DNA of 64,000 nucleotides. Source: Actinernus sp. WN-2022. Lineage: Eukaryota > Cnidaria > Anthozoa > Actiniaria > Actinernidae. The notes under the pieces are model-generated. The model did no database searches, had not been told where the DNA came from, and worked only from the letters and a program-made list of their open reading frames with translations. The stretch is taken from positions 80,561,537-80,625,536 of the forward strand of contig JAOWCC010001589.1 of the NCBI GenBank assembly GCA_030867875.1, given 5' to 3'. Shown here one piece after another: positions 11,801-26,100 of the stretch; the first letter of the stretch is position 1, and every line of letters starts with the position of its first letter. The position numbers and the translations under genes were made by a program.

Positions 11801-14086
11801 TGTTTTCGTGTCGCTTAGTAACGCTAACGCATGCGCAACAAACAACGTTGCGACTGGGGACAGGTTTCTTTTCTCCCGCCAGTTCGCGAAGCGATTGCAA
11901 AAGAAAGGGAAAAGGAACCTCTGCTAGCAGGGAATGCCTGACCTACCAGTGCCACGTGCCCTATGTTGTACCAAACATCTGCCATGTTCTCGTCAGATGC
12001 TAAGGCTAGTGCGCGTCTAAAGCAGCTGAGGGTCATGTCGTACTGCTGCGCGTAGAAGCAGCACAATCCTAAGTTGTTAAACAGCTCCGCATTATACACA
12101 CCCATTTGAAGTAAACGTCTGCATAATAAAAACAAATACATGGCTGCCATTTAAAAAATAAAATCTGTAATAAAATCTGTAGTAAGATCATATAACTCCT
12201 GTAGATCATATAACTCCTGTCTTGCACAAATTACACTGGCTCCCCGTTAAATATAGGATAATATTTAAAGTTTTACTCACTACTTTTAAGATTATTAATA
12301 GCTCCGCTCCATCATACTTAATTAGTCTACTGGAACCTTACGTTCCAAGGCGTTCCCTTCACTCTGCCTCTCAAGGCCTTCTAGTCGTACCTAGTTCATC
12401 TACTACAACATATGGGGATAGGGCATTTTCTATAGCGGCTCCTAAGCAATGGAATAGCCTGCCGGCAAGCATTAGGAATACGGATTCTGTAAACTTATTC
12501 AAATCTAGGATCAAGACTTACCTTTTTAAAGAAGCATTTATGTAACTTAACTTAATTTTAAAATTTTCTATGAATTATGTGTTAATTATAACAATTAGTA
12601 TATACATTATTACTTAGTTATTGATATGTAATATTCACATGAATTGTATATGGTTTTAGCATTGTAAACGCAGAGGCGTATGCTAAATGCGTATCTAAAA
12701 ACTGTAATTATTATTATTATTAATAATGACAATCATCTGCTCAAGAAACTCTTACCAACATTAAGTTCTCTAGAATTTAAAGAAAACAAAGCTCTCAGTG
12801 GACAAGGATTAGTACTTCACGTTACAATAATTCCTTTGTAAATACATTAATTTTTAGATATAATTTGGATGTTTAATTCATTATTCTTGTAGACTTTTTA
12901 CACCATTCATATACAGTATTTTGATTTATATATTTGAAACAATTTTATGTAACACTCGATAAGAATTTTATCAGTGACCCAATAAAGACTTTAATAATTA
13001 ATTGATTGTATTAATTATTCAATCAATCAATTTGTATTAATTAATTAATTTCTTTGTTTATTTAATTAAATCTTAATGCAGAAATATATGTTAACTTGCG
13101 CCATAGAAATGTTAAATATTATTATTATTAAAATTCCAGTTCAGCAGAGCTGGTTTAAACGGAGTCCTGCGTAAACACATTAAAGGGATACCCGAGTGAA
13201 AAACACATTTGGGCCCAAAAGAATCTTTAATATGTCCTTTGCTCAGAAAATGTATTAAAATTTGATAAAACTTGTTTAGTGTTGAGAACGAGCACTTCAA
13301 AGTTGGCCCCGCAAAGACCTGGGCGCCGCCATCTTGTTACATTTACGGAAGTGACGTTTTTTACGACATTTCGACCCACCGGACTCTCGCGGCTACTTGT
13401 GGCGACTTGTTTTCTTTGTAGGATTTTCACACGCTCGGAATGAAAGAATTTTCATCGATATGACAGAGCCATATTTTACTGAGAGGATGATGAAAACCAT
13501 TTGGACAGCAAAATGACCAAAGCTGGTGGACGGTATGCTTGTACGCGCAGCGTGTTGACTCGACAACATTGTGCTACGATGTGCATGAGATACAGTAATT
13601 TCAATTAATATTGTCTGAGAGATGGGAATAAGGCATTAGGCATAGGGTATTAAGGAATAGGGAATATGGCATTAAGGAATACGGCATTAGGGAATTGGTG
13701 AATAAGGCATTTTTAAAATGTAGGATGGCTGTACGCAGGCCAAAAATGGATAAATAAACCGTAAGCTAAGGTGATTAAGTCATCCAGTCCCGGGGAGGGG
13801 GGGACTCCCTTATGTGAGGGGTACATGGATGCTCGTCGTACCTTTTAGGGGTCAAAATCAGGAGTTTGGTACCACTTACGGTATCCACCATCAAACACAG
13901 ACATTTCTATGTAAAGCGGTACCTTTTAGGGGTCGGGTGTCAATTGAACAAAAAACCTGTTATCAATTTACATTTTTATTATCTTTTAGGGGTCAAAATA
14001 AGCTTGAGCCACGCCCATTTTAGTACCTCTTAGGGGTCAAATCGAAAAAGTCCGACGAGCATCCCTACCCCTTTTATATGGGAGTC

Positions 14087-14123
<37 letters not shown>

Positions 14124-17100
14124 GCATCCAGGTCGTATAACTCGTAACCATAATTCATTTCCTCCACCTCCATCTCCAAGGTAATAAAACATTTATTGAC
14201 CAAGCTTGTGCGGTCCGGATGGGAGGATATTGGTCTCGTTCTTTTTTTGTGTGTATGGACCTCGGGCTCGGTCCATATACACACACAAAAAATAACTCAA
14301 CCAATATCCCCCCATCCGGACCCGCACAAGCTTGGTCAATAACCTCTATACACCGGTATATGAAATAGAGTGCAAACGGTCTATAAATAGCAACATACTT
14401 TATTAGAAAAGATGTCACGCCGTGCGCAGCATTGCAAGCATGATATTGACTTGCAGGTAATTGGAGTATGTTTCTAAGCCTAACACGTAATATTTGTATA
14501 GAAGCGACTTAAGTTAGAATTACGAATAGAATTCGGCAGATTGTCATGGTTCCCACACATTTGCAGGAGAAAAATTCCCTGACATTTCACTGCCTGACCA
14601 AGAAGCATTTGTCACTGATTCAGTCCAGCGCTGGGACGGCAACATTCAACAAAACAGCCCCAAAAATTGGTACGTGAAGCCTGAAAATAAAATTCCACTG
14701 ACTTTTCATTAAAATTTGGGATTTCCCTGACCAAATCCAATAGTTTGAAAGCGTTTAGTGTGATATTTGGTACAAGAGGTGAGCTGTTGTATGTAACTCG
14801 TTTACTGGTCTAAGTTTAATATAGTTGTTGATACGAATGGAATAGTGGCCTGCCAGTACAACACTTAAAATAAAAAAATCAGGTCTTATATCATGCCAAT
14901 AGGAAAGAGGCAAAATATTTAGATTCAAAAAGTGCTCACGATAATTATAAAGGTTATGCTTCCCATAATTCAAAATAGTTTCACTCCTATTCTCTAGATA
15001 CATTATGATAGTTTCATTCATCTATTCTCAACAATGCTAAATAGTTTCATTCATTTATTTTCCACAATGATAAATACATGCTAAATAGTTAGTAGTATAG
15101 TCGGAGTCAAAACTGATACCCGTTTTTTGTTGCACAAGGACGTCAAAAAGTGAATTCGCGCGAATTCAGAAATTCACGCGAATCCACTTTTTGACGTCCT
15201 TGTGCAACAAAAAACGGGTATCAGTTTTGACTCCGACTATACTACTAGGGTACTAAGGGTCATCCAAATTGTCACTAGACATTCTTGCACCTAAAATCCA
15301 AACTTGATAACCTATTAGAGATATGATTAGCATATAGTTATATCGACGTTCTTCGCCCCGCAACATCCTTACACCTAAAAATCCAAACTTGAGTATCTGT
15401 TAGAGACATCCTAACGTATAGTTATATCGAAGGGAGAATGGCGAGACCGCGTAGTGAGCCACTTCCACGGAGTCTAGCTCGAGAGGCAGGTGCTATTCTC
15501 GATGAGAGAGATGGAATGCTCGAGGGAGTGGAGATAGGCCGCCGTACTATTCGATGGCGCTTCTTCCAAGGTGTGGCAGGAGATTTGACCCCTAGGATCA
15601 TGGAAAAGTTAGTTGCAAAGGTAACCACCAGCTTCTACCTGCGCTACAGCTACACCTATCGCATTCGCAATGTCAACGACGGACGTGTGATGCTATTCTC
15701 CAAGACTCTCCCAGGCTCTCCATGGGTGAACATCCTAGGAGATGCAGAAGAGTGGATCAATAGCAAAGAGACAGCTCGTTTGAATCCCGACAACATCAAT
15801 CGACCAAATACCCAATGGGCCTTTGTGCGTTGGATCTACGTGGATGTCAAAGTCGTGATCGATCATCAGCTTCTGTTGGGAACAGGCCCACTGCCCCAAT
15901 GGCTTCGCCAGAAAAAAGGAATGCTTGCCCTTGATCGATATGGTGACAACCTATGTCTTTGGCGTTGCCTTGCCGTATGCAAAGGAGCCCGTGCAGACAA
16001 GTGCAACACCTCGGCTCGAAAACTTGCCCAGGACTTCTATCGCCTGACAGCGCCCACACAAGACGTTCCCAGAACTTCCTTGGACCAGCTGGAGGAAGTC
16101 GAGTTACACTTTGGAATCGGTATTCGGGTGTACGAACCTACGGAGGATGGCGCTTGGCATCTGACGCGACATGCAGCTCACTACAAGCATACGATGACGA
16201 TTGGGATATACGACGGACATGCCTTCTACATCAAGAACATCGACAAGATAGGGAGCATCTACGTATGCAACGATTGTAAGCAACGGTTCACAAAAGCCTC
16301 GAACCTTCAACGCCATGCAGATCGTTGCAGGCGTGGAGAAACGAAGATTGTTTGCCCCGGAAAAGTAATCACAGTACCCCAGTCGGCATACGAAAAAGCC
16401 TTCTGGCCAGAGAACACCGCTAGCAAAGCCGCTCTACGCTGGTTGGAACGCGAATCAGAAAGAATCCAGAAGCACATTCATCACGCGGCTTGTGGACATG
16501 GTGGAGAACATTGGCTCGAAGGAGCGCCGGTCGACGGCTACGAACCTCTTTCGAAAACCATCTTCCAATTTCATGGATGCTATTTCCATGGCTGCCCGAA
16601 ATGCTTCCCTAGGGAAAGGAGGCTCTATCTCAAGACCTGCGAAAGAACGGAGAGTCTACGTGAGGCAGGTTACGTAGTAGTGGAGGCTTGGGGTTGCTCC
16701 ACGAAGAAGACAAACGAACCGGTCCCCACGCCAACGCAAACTGCCTACCCACACGCCATAGTTTACGATTTCGAAGCCTATCTCGATAGAACAAAAGGAA
16801 GACAACCAACGAACCGATTGACCATCGAAAATGTCCATGTCCCAATATCAGTATCAATTGCCGACACGTACAATCGAACGCCAACCCACATCTGTCGACG
16901 CGATTCAAAAGAACTCATAGCTGCCTTCGTCGAAGAACTCCAGCAAAGAGCACAGACAATCCGAGTAGCCATGGCAAGATGGTACCGGCTCGATAAGCCC
17001 AAATTCTCCTTCGACACCCTACCAAAGAGACAACAAGCGAAGATCGACGAATGGATCAGCCAAGTTCCAGTATTGGGATTCAACTCTGGCAGGTACGATC

Positions 17101-20100
17101 TCAACCTGATCAGGGAGCACTTCGTAGGAACCATTGCCGACACCTGTCCAAAGGTCCGGGTGGCAAAGAAAGCCAACACCACTATGTTTCTCTTGACTCC
17201 CGATTTCCGTTTCCTCGATGTGATGAACTACCTTGGACCTGGAACTTCCTACGAACGTTGGATCACTGCCTATGGATGCGAGTTGCAAAAGAGTTTCTTC
17301 CCATATGAGTGGTTCGACTCTCCCGACAAGTTGGATCACGTTGGACTGCCAGATTATCAAGAGTGGGGTTCGAAGCTAAAAAGAGAACACCTACTATCTA
17401 GGTCAGAGTTTGAAGACTGCAAGCGCACCTTTCTCGACAAGGGAATGGAGACCTTTGCAGACTGGCTACGATACTACAACAACCTAGACGTAGTTCCATT
17501 CCTAGAGGCACTCGAAAAGATGCGAGATTTCTATCACGAAAAGGGAGTAGACATGCTGAAAGACGCAGTGTCCATCCCAGGAGTCTCGCTACAGTTCCTG
17601 CTTCGAGGTAGTGTAGAAAAGGGAGCTGAGATGCACGCTCCAAGTAAGGAAGCCTACCACATGCTGAAAGACGCTGTCGTGGGAGGTCCAAGCATAGTGT
17701 TCACCAGACGCCACGAAGCAGGAGTTACTAAGATTCGTAGTCATCAGGGAGGAACTAAGATTTGTCGTAAGATTCTTGGATACGATGCCAATGCCCTATA
17801 TCTTTCTACCATGGAGCTTGAAATGCCTTGTGGAAAAGAAGAGGTTGTGCACTACGACGAGCCAGGTCTAGAAGCCGAAGGATTTGTCGAATGTCTACGA
17901 AACGATGCGTGGTTTGGATATGCGGAGGTAGACATCGAGATACCAAAAGAATTGTGGAAGAAATTTGAGGAGATGCCCCCCTTCTTCTACAACAAGAAAA
18001 TCCCCAAGGAAGCAATCCCTCCACAAATGTTGGCCTACCTTGAGAAGACGGGTAGAAAGCGCAGTGCGGAAACGAAGCTAGTTGGGAGTCTCTCTGGAAA
18101 GAAGTTGCTACTCTATGCTCCTCTTCTACTTTGGTACGTCGAGCATGGCGCAGTGATCACTGCTGTCTACCGCACGATAGACTACGAACCCAAAGAAATC
18201 TTCGGATGGTTCGTGGACCAAGTCACCGAGGCGCGACGCATGGGAGACGTAGACAAAGGTGAGGCTTTGCTGGCAGATGTGTTCAAGCTACTGGGAAACA
18301 GCGCCTATGGAAAGTTGCTCGAAGACTTGGGACGCCAAACAAATGTCACCTATACAAAAGACGAGAAGATTGTGGACAAAGCATTGCGAAGTGTTTGGTT
18401 CGAAGACCTGGAAGAGATTGGCGAGGCATACGAACTCGAGAGTAGGAAGGACCAGATCCGAATCAAACGCCCTTTCCAAGTAGGCATCGCTGTGTACCAG
18501 CTCGCAAAACTGCGTATGCTCGAGTTCTACTACGACTTCCTCGATAAGTACATCGACCGCGAGGACTTCGAGTACATACAGATGGACACAGACAGCGCCT
18601 ACATTGCCATCTCTGGAAATAGCATCGATGAAGTCGTACGATCGGAACTGCGAGAGGATTTCGAAGCCAATAGGAAGGAATGGCTAGCTTGGGACAAGTG
18701 GAGCAGTCGTACCCCAGGACTCTTCAAACTCGAATTCGAAGGACAGCGCGCCATTGCCCTATGCTCGAAAGCTTACTACGTCGATACGGGTGGCAGCAAG
18801 AAGTATTCCGTCAAAGGTATGTCTAGGCGGCACAACGACATTTCGTGGGATCGATTCGAAGCAGCCCTCCAGGGTAGTATCGACATGGCGAAGAACCGAG
18901 GCTTCCGACTATTGCCAGAAGGTATGGCAACCTACGAACAACGGAAGCTTGGGCTATCGGCTTACTACGACAAAAGACGCGTTCTTCCAGATGGAATCCA
19001 CACCGAGCCAATAGAGTACGCTGTCTAGCGTCTGGGTACAAACAGAATTCCTTTTGGTGGTAGTTCCGTATCCCTAGGAACGACTTGTAGCTCTTCACGA
19101 ACGAATCCACGTTTGGGTGCGTCCTTCTCCCCTTCTCGCTTCGCAAGGTAGTACAGCACAGGCTGTCCCGAAGATACTACACTTCGCGAAATGGTGTATA
19201 TCTGCAAACTCCACACAGGATCAGTAGCTCTACGTTTTTCACCCCCTTCCAATTCTCCTGGTGCGTAAAGATATCGAACTAGAACGTCGAATGGTAGGCG
19301 CTCTTCTCTCAATCCAACAGTGCGCGAATATGTAGGAGTCTTTAGGTCTACTTGCTGCGTCACTACGGAATTCGAAGGCTCTTTTCCTGTAAGTCGAGTC
19401 ACCTCACTGTTCAGGGCTTTGATAACTTCTGGAAGCCGAACTACCCATTCTCTACTACGTGCATCCGACCCTTCCGAAGTAAGTACCATCTCTTGTGCAT
19501 ATTGATACCCAAACAATTTCTCAGCTAATGTCCTATTTGCTCGTTCGACGAAGCCTTGCGCTCTATGATTACCAGCCTCACCTCGTTGAACTTTCGTACC
19601 ATGTAGTTTTAGAGTTTCAGACATACGTCCCATGAATTCTCTACCAGGGTCTACTTGCAACGTCTTTGGCCATTCGAGAGGACTACGTTTGTAGATTCGT
19701 TCGAATGCCGCAGCAACTTCGCCACTATCTTTAGATGCTAAAGGTTCGGCTTCTTTGTATCGAGAAGCTACATCGATTACTACTAAAGCGTACTTGTATA
19801 GCTTTCGTCCACGCCCAGGTCGATCATGTGGTAGAAATATCAAATCAGCTTGGTGGACTTCATTTGGTTTCGATACAGTCCAATGCGGTCGTGGAATGTG
19901 TTTTGGTGGTGGTAGATATACTTGCCATATAGATTGCTTTTCCAACCAACTCCTAGCTACGTCTTCTGATGCTTTCGCTGCTACCGATAGCTTACCAATT
20001 GCAGAGTGACCTTTCCAATAGCCCATAGGACCATAGAAGATATTCGCAAGTTTAGAATCCATCATACATCTATACATTCTAACCTTCAACAGATGAAAAA

Positions 20101-20132
20101 AAAAGAAAAGAATAAGAACCAGGCCTCATTCC

Positions 20133-20173
<41 letters not shown>

Positions 20174-23100
20174 GTAGTGACTTAAGTAGTAACTTAGTAG
20201 TAGCTTAGTAGTAGCTTAGTAGTAGTACCTAGTACGTTTCTATAACCATCTACTAATAGCGTATCCAGCGCCTAGCATTCCACCACCAACGTAGAGCAAC
20301 TCGCCAGTCTTCTGATTGTTTGAGGGTCGGTAGTAGTCAGATAAGCGGGGTTCTTTCATCCCTTCGAGCCGTTCTAGCGCCTTACGTAACTTATCGGATT
20401 GCACGAAGGCTTTGTTGGTATCTCTTTGAACGTTGTATGCGTCGCGTTCAAGACCTTCCTGATTTTGTGCAAAGTCGTATAATCTTTGACGTTCGGTTCT
20501 ATACGCTGTCATTTCAGATTCTTGTCTTTCGATGGCCCTATCGTGTCTCTCTCGTTCTGTATCTATATCACCCTTTCCAATCATTCTAGCTAGTATGCCA
20601 CCACCAGTAAATGCCGTCGCATTCAAAACAGCGCCGAAAACTGTCATAGCAATTGCTGCTGCCATTACGGTATGATCTTTTGTTTCTCAAGATATTGTTT
20701 CGCGTATAAGCTACCAAGTATCACGACAGTCCACTTTGCGTAATTCACTAGGGAAGAAGAAGGATCGCTAAGCATAGATTCCTTGGTAGTTTTTTTTACG
20801 ATCCACCCAATACCAGAAGCGAGTCCAACAATTATAGATGCATCGGTTACCGTCTTCATCAATTCCTTATCCATCTCGACATATATAAGTATGGTCTCGA
20901 GTCTTTAAGTGTTACTCCATGTCTAGTATCGTAAGCTTTGCCGGAGCTGCAGGTCGTGTCGTGCTAACGGCGGCAGCTCGCGTGTTGCCATCTACATACT
21001 TCTTGTACGCAAAGTACGTGCCAAACAATGTAGCGCCAGTACCGATGACTGCGAGGATAGTCAGGTTTTCGAACCGACCTTTCTCTACGTCAGTTTCTTT
21101 GGACGGTTCATTTTCACGTTCTATCTCCATCCTTTGAGCTTCTTTTGCACGGGCAGTGACCTTCTCCCAAGCTAATTTTCCTGCTGCAACGCGCTTTGGG
21201 TTCTTTACCTTAGTTGGTGCAGTCGTCGGAGGATTCGCAGTTATCTGATCCGTCTGTCCTTCCATCTTGCTTCGATATAGTAGGTATATGTGAAGGTTCA
21301 ACATCTGTACCTGGAATGAACGCTTCGATCAGTATGTCGCCTATACCAACCAATAAAGCGCCTGTACAAAACAATAAGACGCCTGTGCCAACTAAGAAAG
21401 CGCTCATGTCGACCAGTATGTCGCCTGCGTCGATGACTGCGAAGACAGCATTAGTAGGTGCGCTTTCGAACCAACCTTTCTCTTTGCGTAGTTCTTTTCC
21501 AGCCGTAGCGCGCTTTGGATCTTCTACCTTAGTTGGTGCAGTCGTCGGAGGATTCGCAGTTATCTGATCCGTCTGTCCTTCCATCTTGCTTCGATATAGT
21601 AGGTATATGTGAAGGTTCAACAGCTGTACCAGGAATGACTACGTGGCCAGATATGTGGAATAGGACGCTAGCTAGAGCTACAAGGCGACCTGCCTTAAGC
21701 GATAGTAGGCCAGTCGCAGCGCTGATCTCGTTGCGGACTAGAGGGTCTTCTTGTAGGTCCTTGATTAGGGCTTCTTGAGAATCTATTGGTACTAGGTAGG
21801 CAACTAGGCGGGTAGCTAGACGCGTCACGCCGTCGACTAAGCCTTTCGTTACTTGCTGAGCTAGAACGGCCTGATACCTCCTATACAACTTGTCTACTTC
21901 TTTCTCAGGAAGTCTAGAGATGTCTCCTAGGGAAAAGTTTTTACCTAAGTATTCTTTCGTTACGCCTGTTGCGGCTAAGATCGAAAGTGATTCGCGATTG
22001 TCTGACGTAACGTCTAGGTCGGTTGGTGGTGGGCCTGTTACGTCCTCACCGAATATCTCGAGTATTTCCTTATCAGTCATAATATGTTATAGGTGCTGGG
22101 AGCTCTAACACTACCTCGAAAGGATGGCGTAGACAGAAGCACATGCGAGCGAACTTATGGGATCCAAGTATCGTTCGTAACTCTTTACATTCTTGCGAGC
22201 CTCCATAATCCTCAAATATCCTTTTGCCATCTACGGCCGATGCTGTATGAAATGCTACTACGATAGCTACGTTCTCACGGAAGGGTTTACATATGCTCGT
22301 TAGTTGTTGGGACAGCACCCAAACGGAAAGCCCTATATGTCGTGCAGAAAAGGCTAAGTCCACTAGCTTGTCAGTTCGTTTCTTGACGTCCTTCGATGCG
22401 GCGCAATCATCGAGAATCAATAGAGTATTGGTACCTGACCAAAATGTTGCGCAAATACTCAAAGTAGCATCGATGGCATCCTGCGGTGGTGACATGACGA
22501 AGAAACGAGGATCTAGATTTGCAAATCCACGATAGGTTTTGTTGTGGGCATACGTAGGACAAATCAGTACTATGTAATCGAACTTACCACGAAATGATCC
22601 ACGAAGCTGTTCTATGAGAAACGCAGTCTTCCCACAATTCGTTGGACCGACTATGAGTGCGTTGAACGGTACGTGCTCTACGAGAGAATCCATCAGTATA
22701 ATATACTCTGCAGAGATCTGTTCAATATCGTGACCTGAGCATCCGCAAGGACATAGATGTGCATTTTCACATTTCCACTTCCCTTCGCAGTTCTATGTAT
22801 GCGAATGTCGATGTCCTTTCCACTGCCGGTTTGTGTCAAGCCATCACCATGAACGGTGGAATCTTTTGCTGTGCGACAATCGATTAGGATAGCGAATCTA
22901 TTTTCAAAGAACTTCTTTGGAGTCATGGAAGTATTGGGTGTACCAAACCAGCCTTTTGCAGCCTCCCAGAAATCTAGGGGAAGCATGCCGCTTGGAAAGA
23001 GTCTGTTGGGAATTCCGTTGACATCTACTTCTACCTTCAAAATATCTGGATTCGAGAATGATTCGCTATCTCGCGTGCCAATGGTAGGTGGATCTATGAA

Positions 23101-26100
23101 TAGTAGAAGTAGTCCAGCAAAGGATCGTCGTGGAACATTAACGTTTTGAGATATCAAAGTATCGGATGTTTTAGCGATATCTACTGTCTTGAAGTGAACA
23201 GCGTAGTTGTATAGGAATGCAGTACCTATTTCGTATTTGTGAAGTGCACTACTAGCCAGCGTTCCGTCCCTGATTGCTTCGTATTCTAGTTGGATGTTGG
23301 TAAGTTGGTACGTACCTATCTTCGTCGTATCCGATCCAATTACGACCTCGTTGGCAGGCGCTAGAGTCAACTCGAATGTAATGGTATTTTCTAAGGCATA
23401 TGGATATAGAACTCCATGTTGTGTCAGAATGTCAACATCTAATGGAATCCTATACTTGGAACCACATGCAGCTAGGAGCGCGTTGTCTGCAGCAGACGAA
23501 GTACTTGCGTCACCAGCTTTCGATCGTAGCTTGTTTACGTTCTCTGATTGAATGCCTTGTTGTACTCTAGACTCTCTCTCCTGCGTAGATAGGTATACAT
23601 CGGAGTACGTTTGTAGGAGGTCTGGCCTGACAAGGTCTTCTACTGTTTCAGCTCCCATCCTACAGATTCTACGCATGACCAAGCAGCGTCCAACGTTCGA
23701 AACGACTCTGTTATTCGCATGTCCACCAGATAGTACGATGTCGACCAATAGCGCTAAGCTACCAGGTACTAGTACTACACCTTCTGCTAGCTTTGGGACT
23801 TCTACGTATAGAGTCTCACCTGGATTGGCAGATGATCGAGTGAAAGTTTTCCTATACAAGTCTCGTGGAGCCTTGAGTGCATGAGGCTCTCTTCGTGCTT
23901 GTGTGGGATCCAACTTTGATGAGATCATGTTGAATATAACTATATATATAGTTATGTCTAACATGGCCTTTGATGGGAGGTATGAGGAAAGAACTGATGA
24001 AGCTGGAAGAGGAAAAGATGACGATGCTATCGATGTGGAGGAGTGGAAACGTCGCTTTCCAGACTCGACAAATGTGGAGCCTAGAGAATCGCTCGACATG
24101 AAAACTAGACGCGACTACACTAGAGAAGGCGCTAGACCAAAAGATCAGGAAACCTCGTTTTCTATAGATGATGAATGGATGGCTGAACTCATAGACCCGA
24201 AAGACTCGAACGTTTCTAGATACGAAAGAATCCTGGAAAATCTGGAAAATGAGAAACCTCCTAAATTTTCTGATAGAGGGATTGTCTTCGAACAAAGCCT
24301 ATCAGACGAAGCAAAACAGGATATGTTCGAGACCGTCTGGGAACAATATCACGATGTGGGAATTCGAGGCACGCTTAATATAGCAACCATGTCTGACGGT
24401 AGAGTCGCTATCCACGAGTATGGAAGTAAGATAAAACCTATCCCTTTGTTCACCAAGAAGGGTGAGTTATATGCGAGGACTGGGAAATGGAAAGACCTCA
24501 AAGTAGTCCTAGGACCTTCTAGGGAAACAGCGGCAGAACAAGTCATGAAAGCTGAAGACCAAAAGAATGAGAGGATCGAACGAAATGAAGAAATACTCAA
24601 AGACCCTACGTCTACTGAAACTCAGAAAGAGAATGCTACTAACGAAATAAGGACCGCTCAGGAGGAGCGAGCAGTCCTAGAACGAATAGAAGAAGCTATA
24701 GTAGAACGGATGCCACTTAGGGATCGTATAAGAATCATCTTCAAGAAATATGGAGTCAGTATAATTAGCGTGGTAGCTGCGGTAAGTACTGTGATCGGCG
24801 TGATAGTTTCCAATCTGACGAAGGCAGTTCCTGCGATAGTACCAGGATTGGGAGATGCTGCCAAAGCAGTCGCCAAAAAGACTGTCAAAGCCTTAAAAGC
24901 AGTAGGCAAAAAGTTAGAGGAGATTCTACCTAAGATGATTGGGCCAATTGCGAGTTTCATATTCAGTATGGCTGCCGACGTCGTTGGAGTCTTAGCAAAC
25001 AACATTTGGTTGTTAATCGTAGCAGCAGTGGTCTTCGTAGTGGAGCAATACAAACGACGTTAACGAAACAACGTCCATGCAATTCCAGCTGCGGCAATGG
25101 ATGTCATCGCGAGATTAATCTCATGTTGTGGGACAGCCTTTGGTATAGGAACTCGTTTCTCGTGCGTCTCGAGAGGTGGTATTAATTTCTTATCTGGTGG
25201 TCCTTCCATAGGAGGAGGTGGGCGTCCTTTGACTTCTGCATTGATGTCGTTAGTGCCTAGCATCATATCTTTCGTGGCTTTCGGGGTTGGATTCCTATAG
25301 CCATCTTTCTTACCAAGATAGTACACTAGATTGCTTGGCAACAATCGCACACCTATAGCTATTGCTAAATCGAGCCTCTTGTGCGTCGTCGTTATAGCAG
25401 TAAGATAGTTTTTGTAGCTCACCACTAAATCGTTTTCGAGAATAGCGCCTTCGACTAAGCTCTTAAACTTTTCTTTGACGTTGAAACTATCTACGATGGA
25501 TTCGTTAAGATCGTTTTGAGCGCCTAGAATACAATATCCAAAAGCCTCAACAGATCGATTCAATCTACCTAATCCAGCATTCGTCAAACCTCTACCGATT
25601 GGTGGTGTAAACCAATTGTATTGCTTTCCTTCGTGTTCGTCGTTCCGAATAAAGGATACTAGATCGCCCTTGTCCACCCTGCCTCCCTCGTCTGCAAATA
25701 AGTTATTGTGGTTGGGCCACGTATCTGCTTCCTTGTCGTAGCCTCGGATTACGTGGACGTTCTTGTAGCCATCATCATACAAAAGGAATACGTCTCCTAA
25801 TCCGTGGTTCCTACCTCCGTGCCATCGGAAGTCTGGCGTTCGAGATATGCCGAATTCGATGCACAATCTCTCAAGAGCCGATTTGCTGTAGAGGTTATCG
25901 AGTTGTTTGAAAGCCCTGTCACCAGGTAGAGGGCAACCAAGTTCATGTAGAATTCTTCGTATCGTGAAATAAACATGGAATCGTAGGAACCCCTGAACGA
26001 CTGGTGGATACTTTCTGAAAGTAGGATCGAACAACGATACTCCACATCCTGAAGTCGCACACCACGTTGCGAAATTCAATTGCTGAGGCCAGTATTTGAA

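Larger units (their letters stand above)
15091..15445 (+). repeat. Left terminal inverted repeat of the Maverick
   Basis: About 355 bp, matched in inverse orientation at 31795-32084. It starts with a 156-bp palindrome, then ACTAGGGTACTAAGGGTCAT, and two copies of the CCAAACTTGA promoter module (near 15298 and 15383). It ends at the polymerase start codon, ATG at 15438, which therefore lies within the repeat. Confidence 0.92.

Noticed and set aside
23928..24295. Minus-strand extension upstream of the capsid start
   Set aside because: It is antisense to the 366-residue gene and crosses the divergent promoter.
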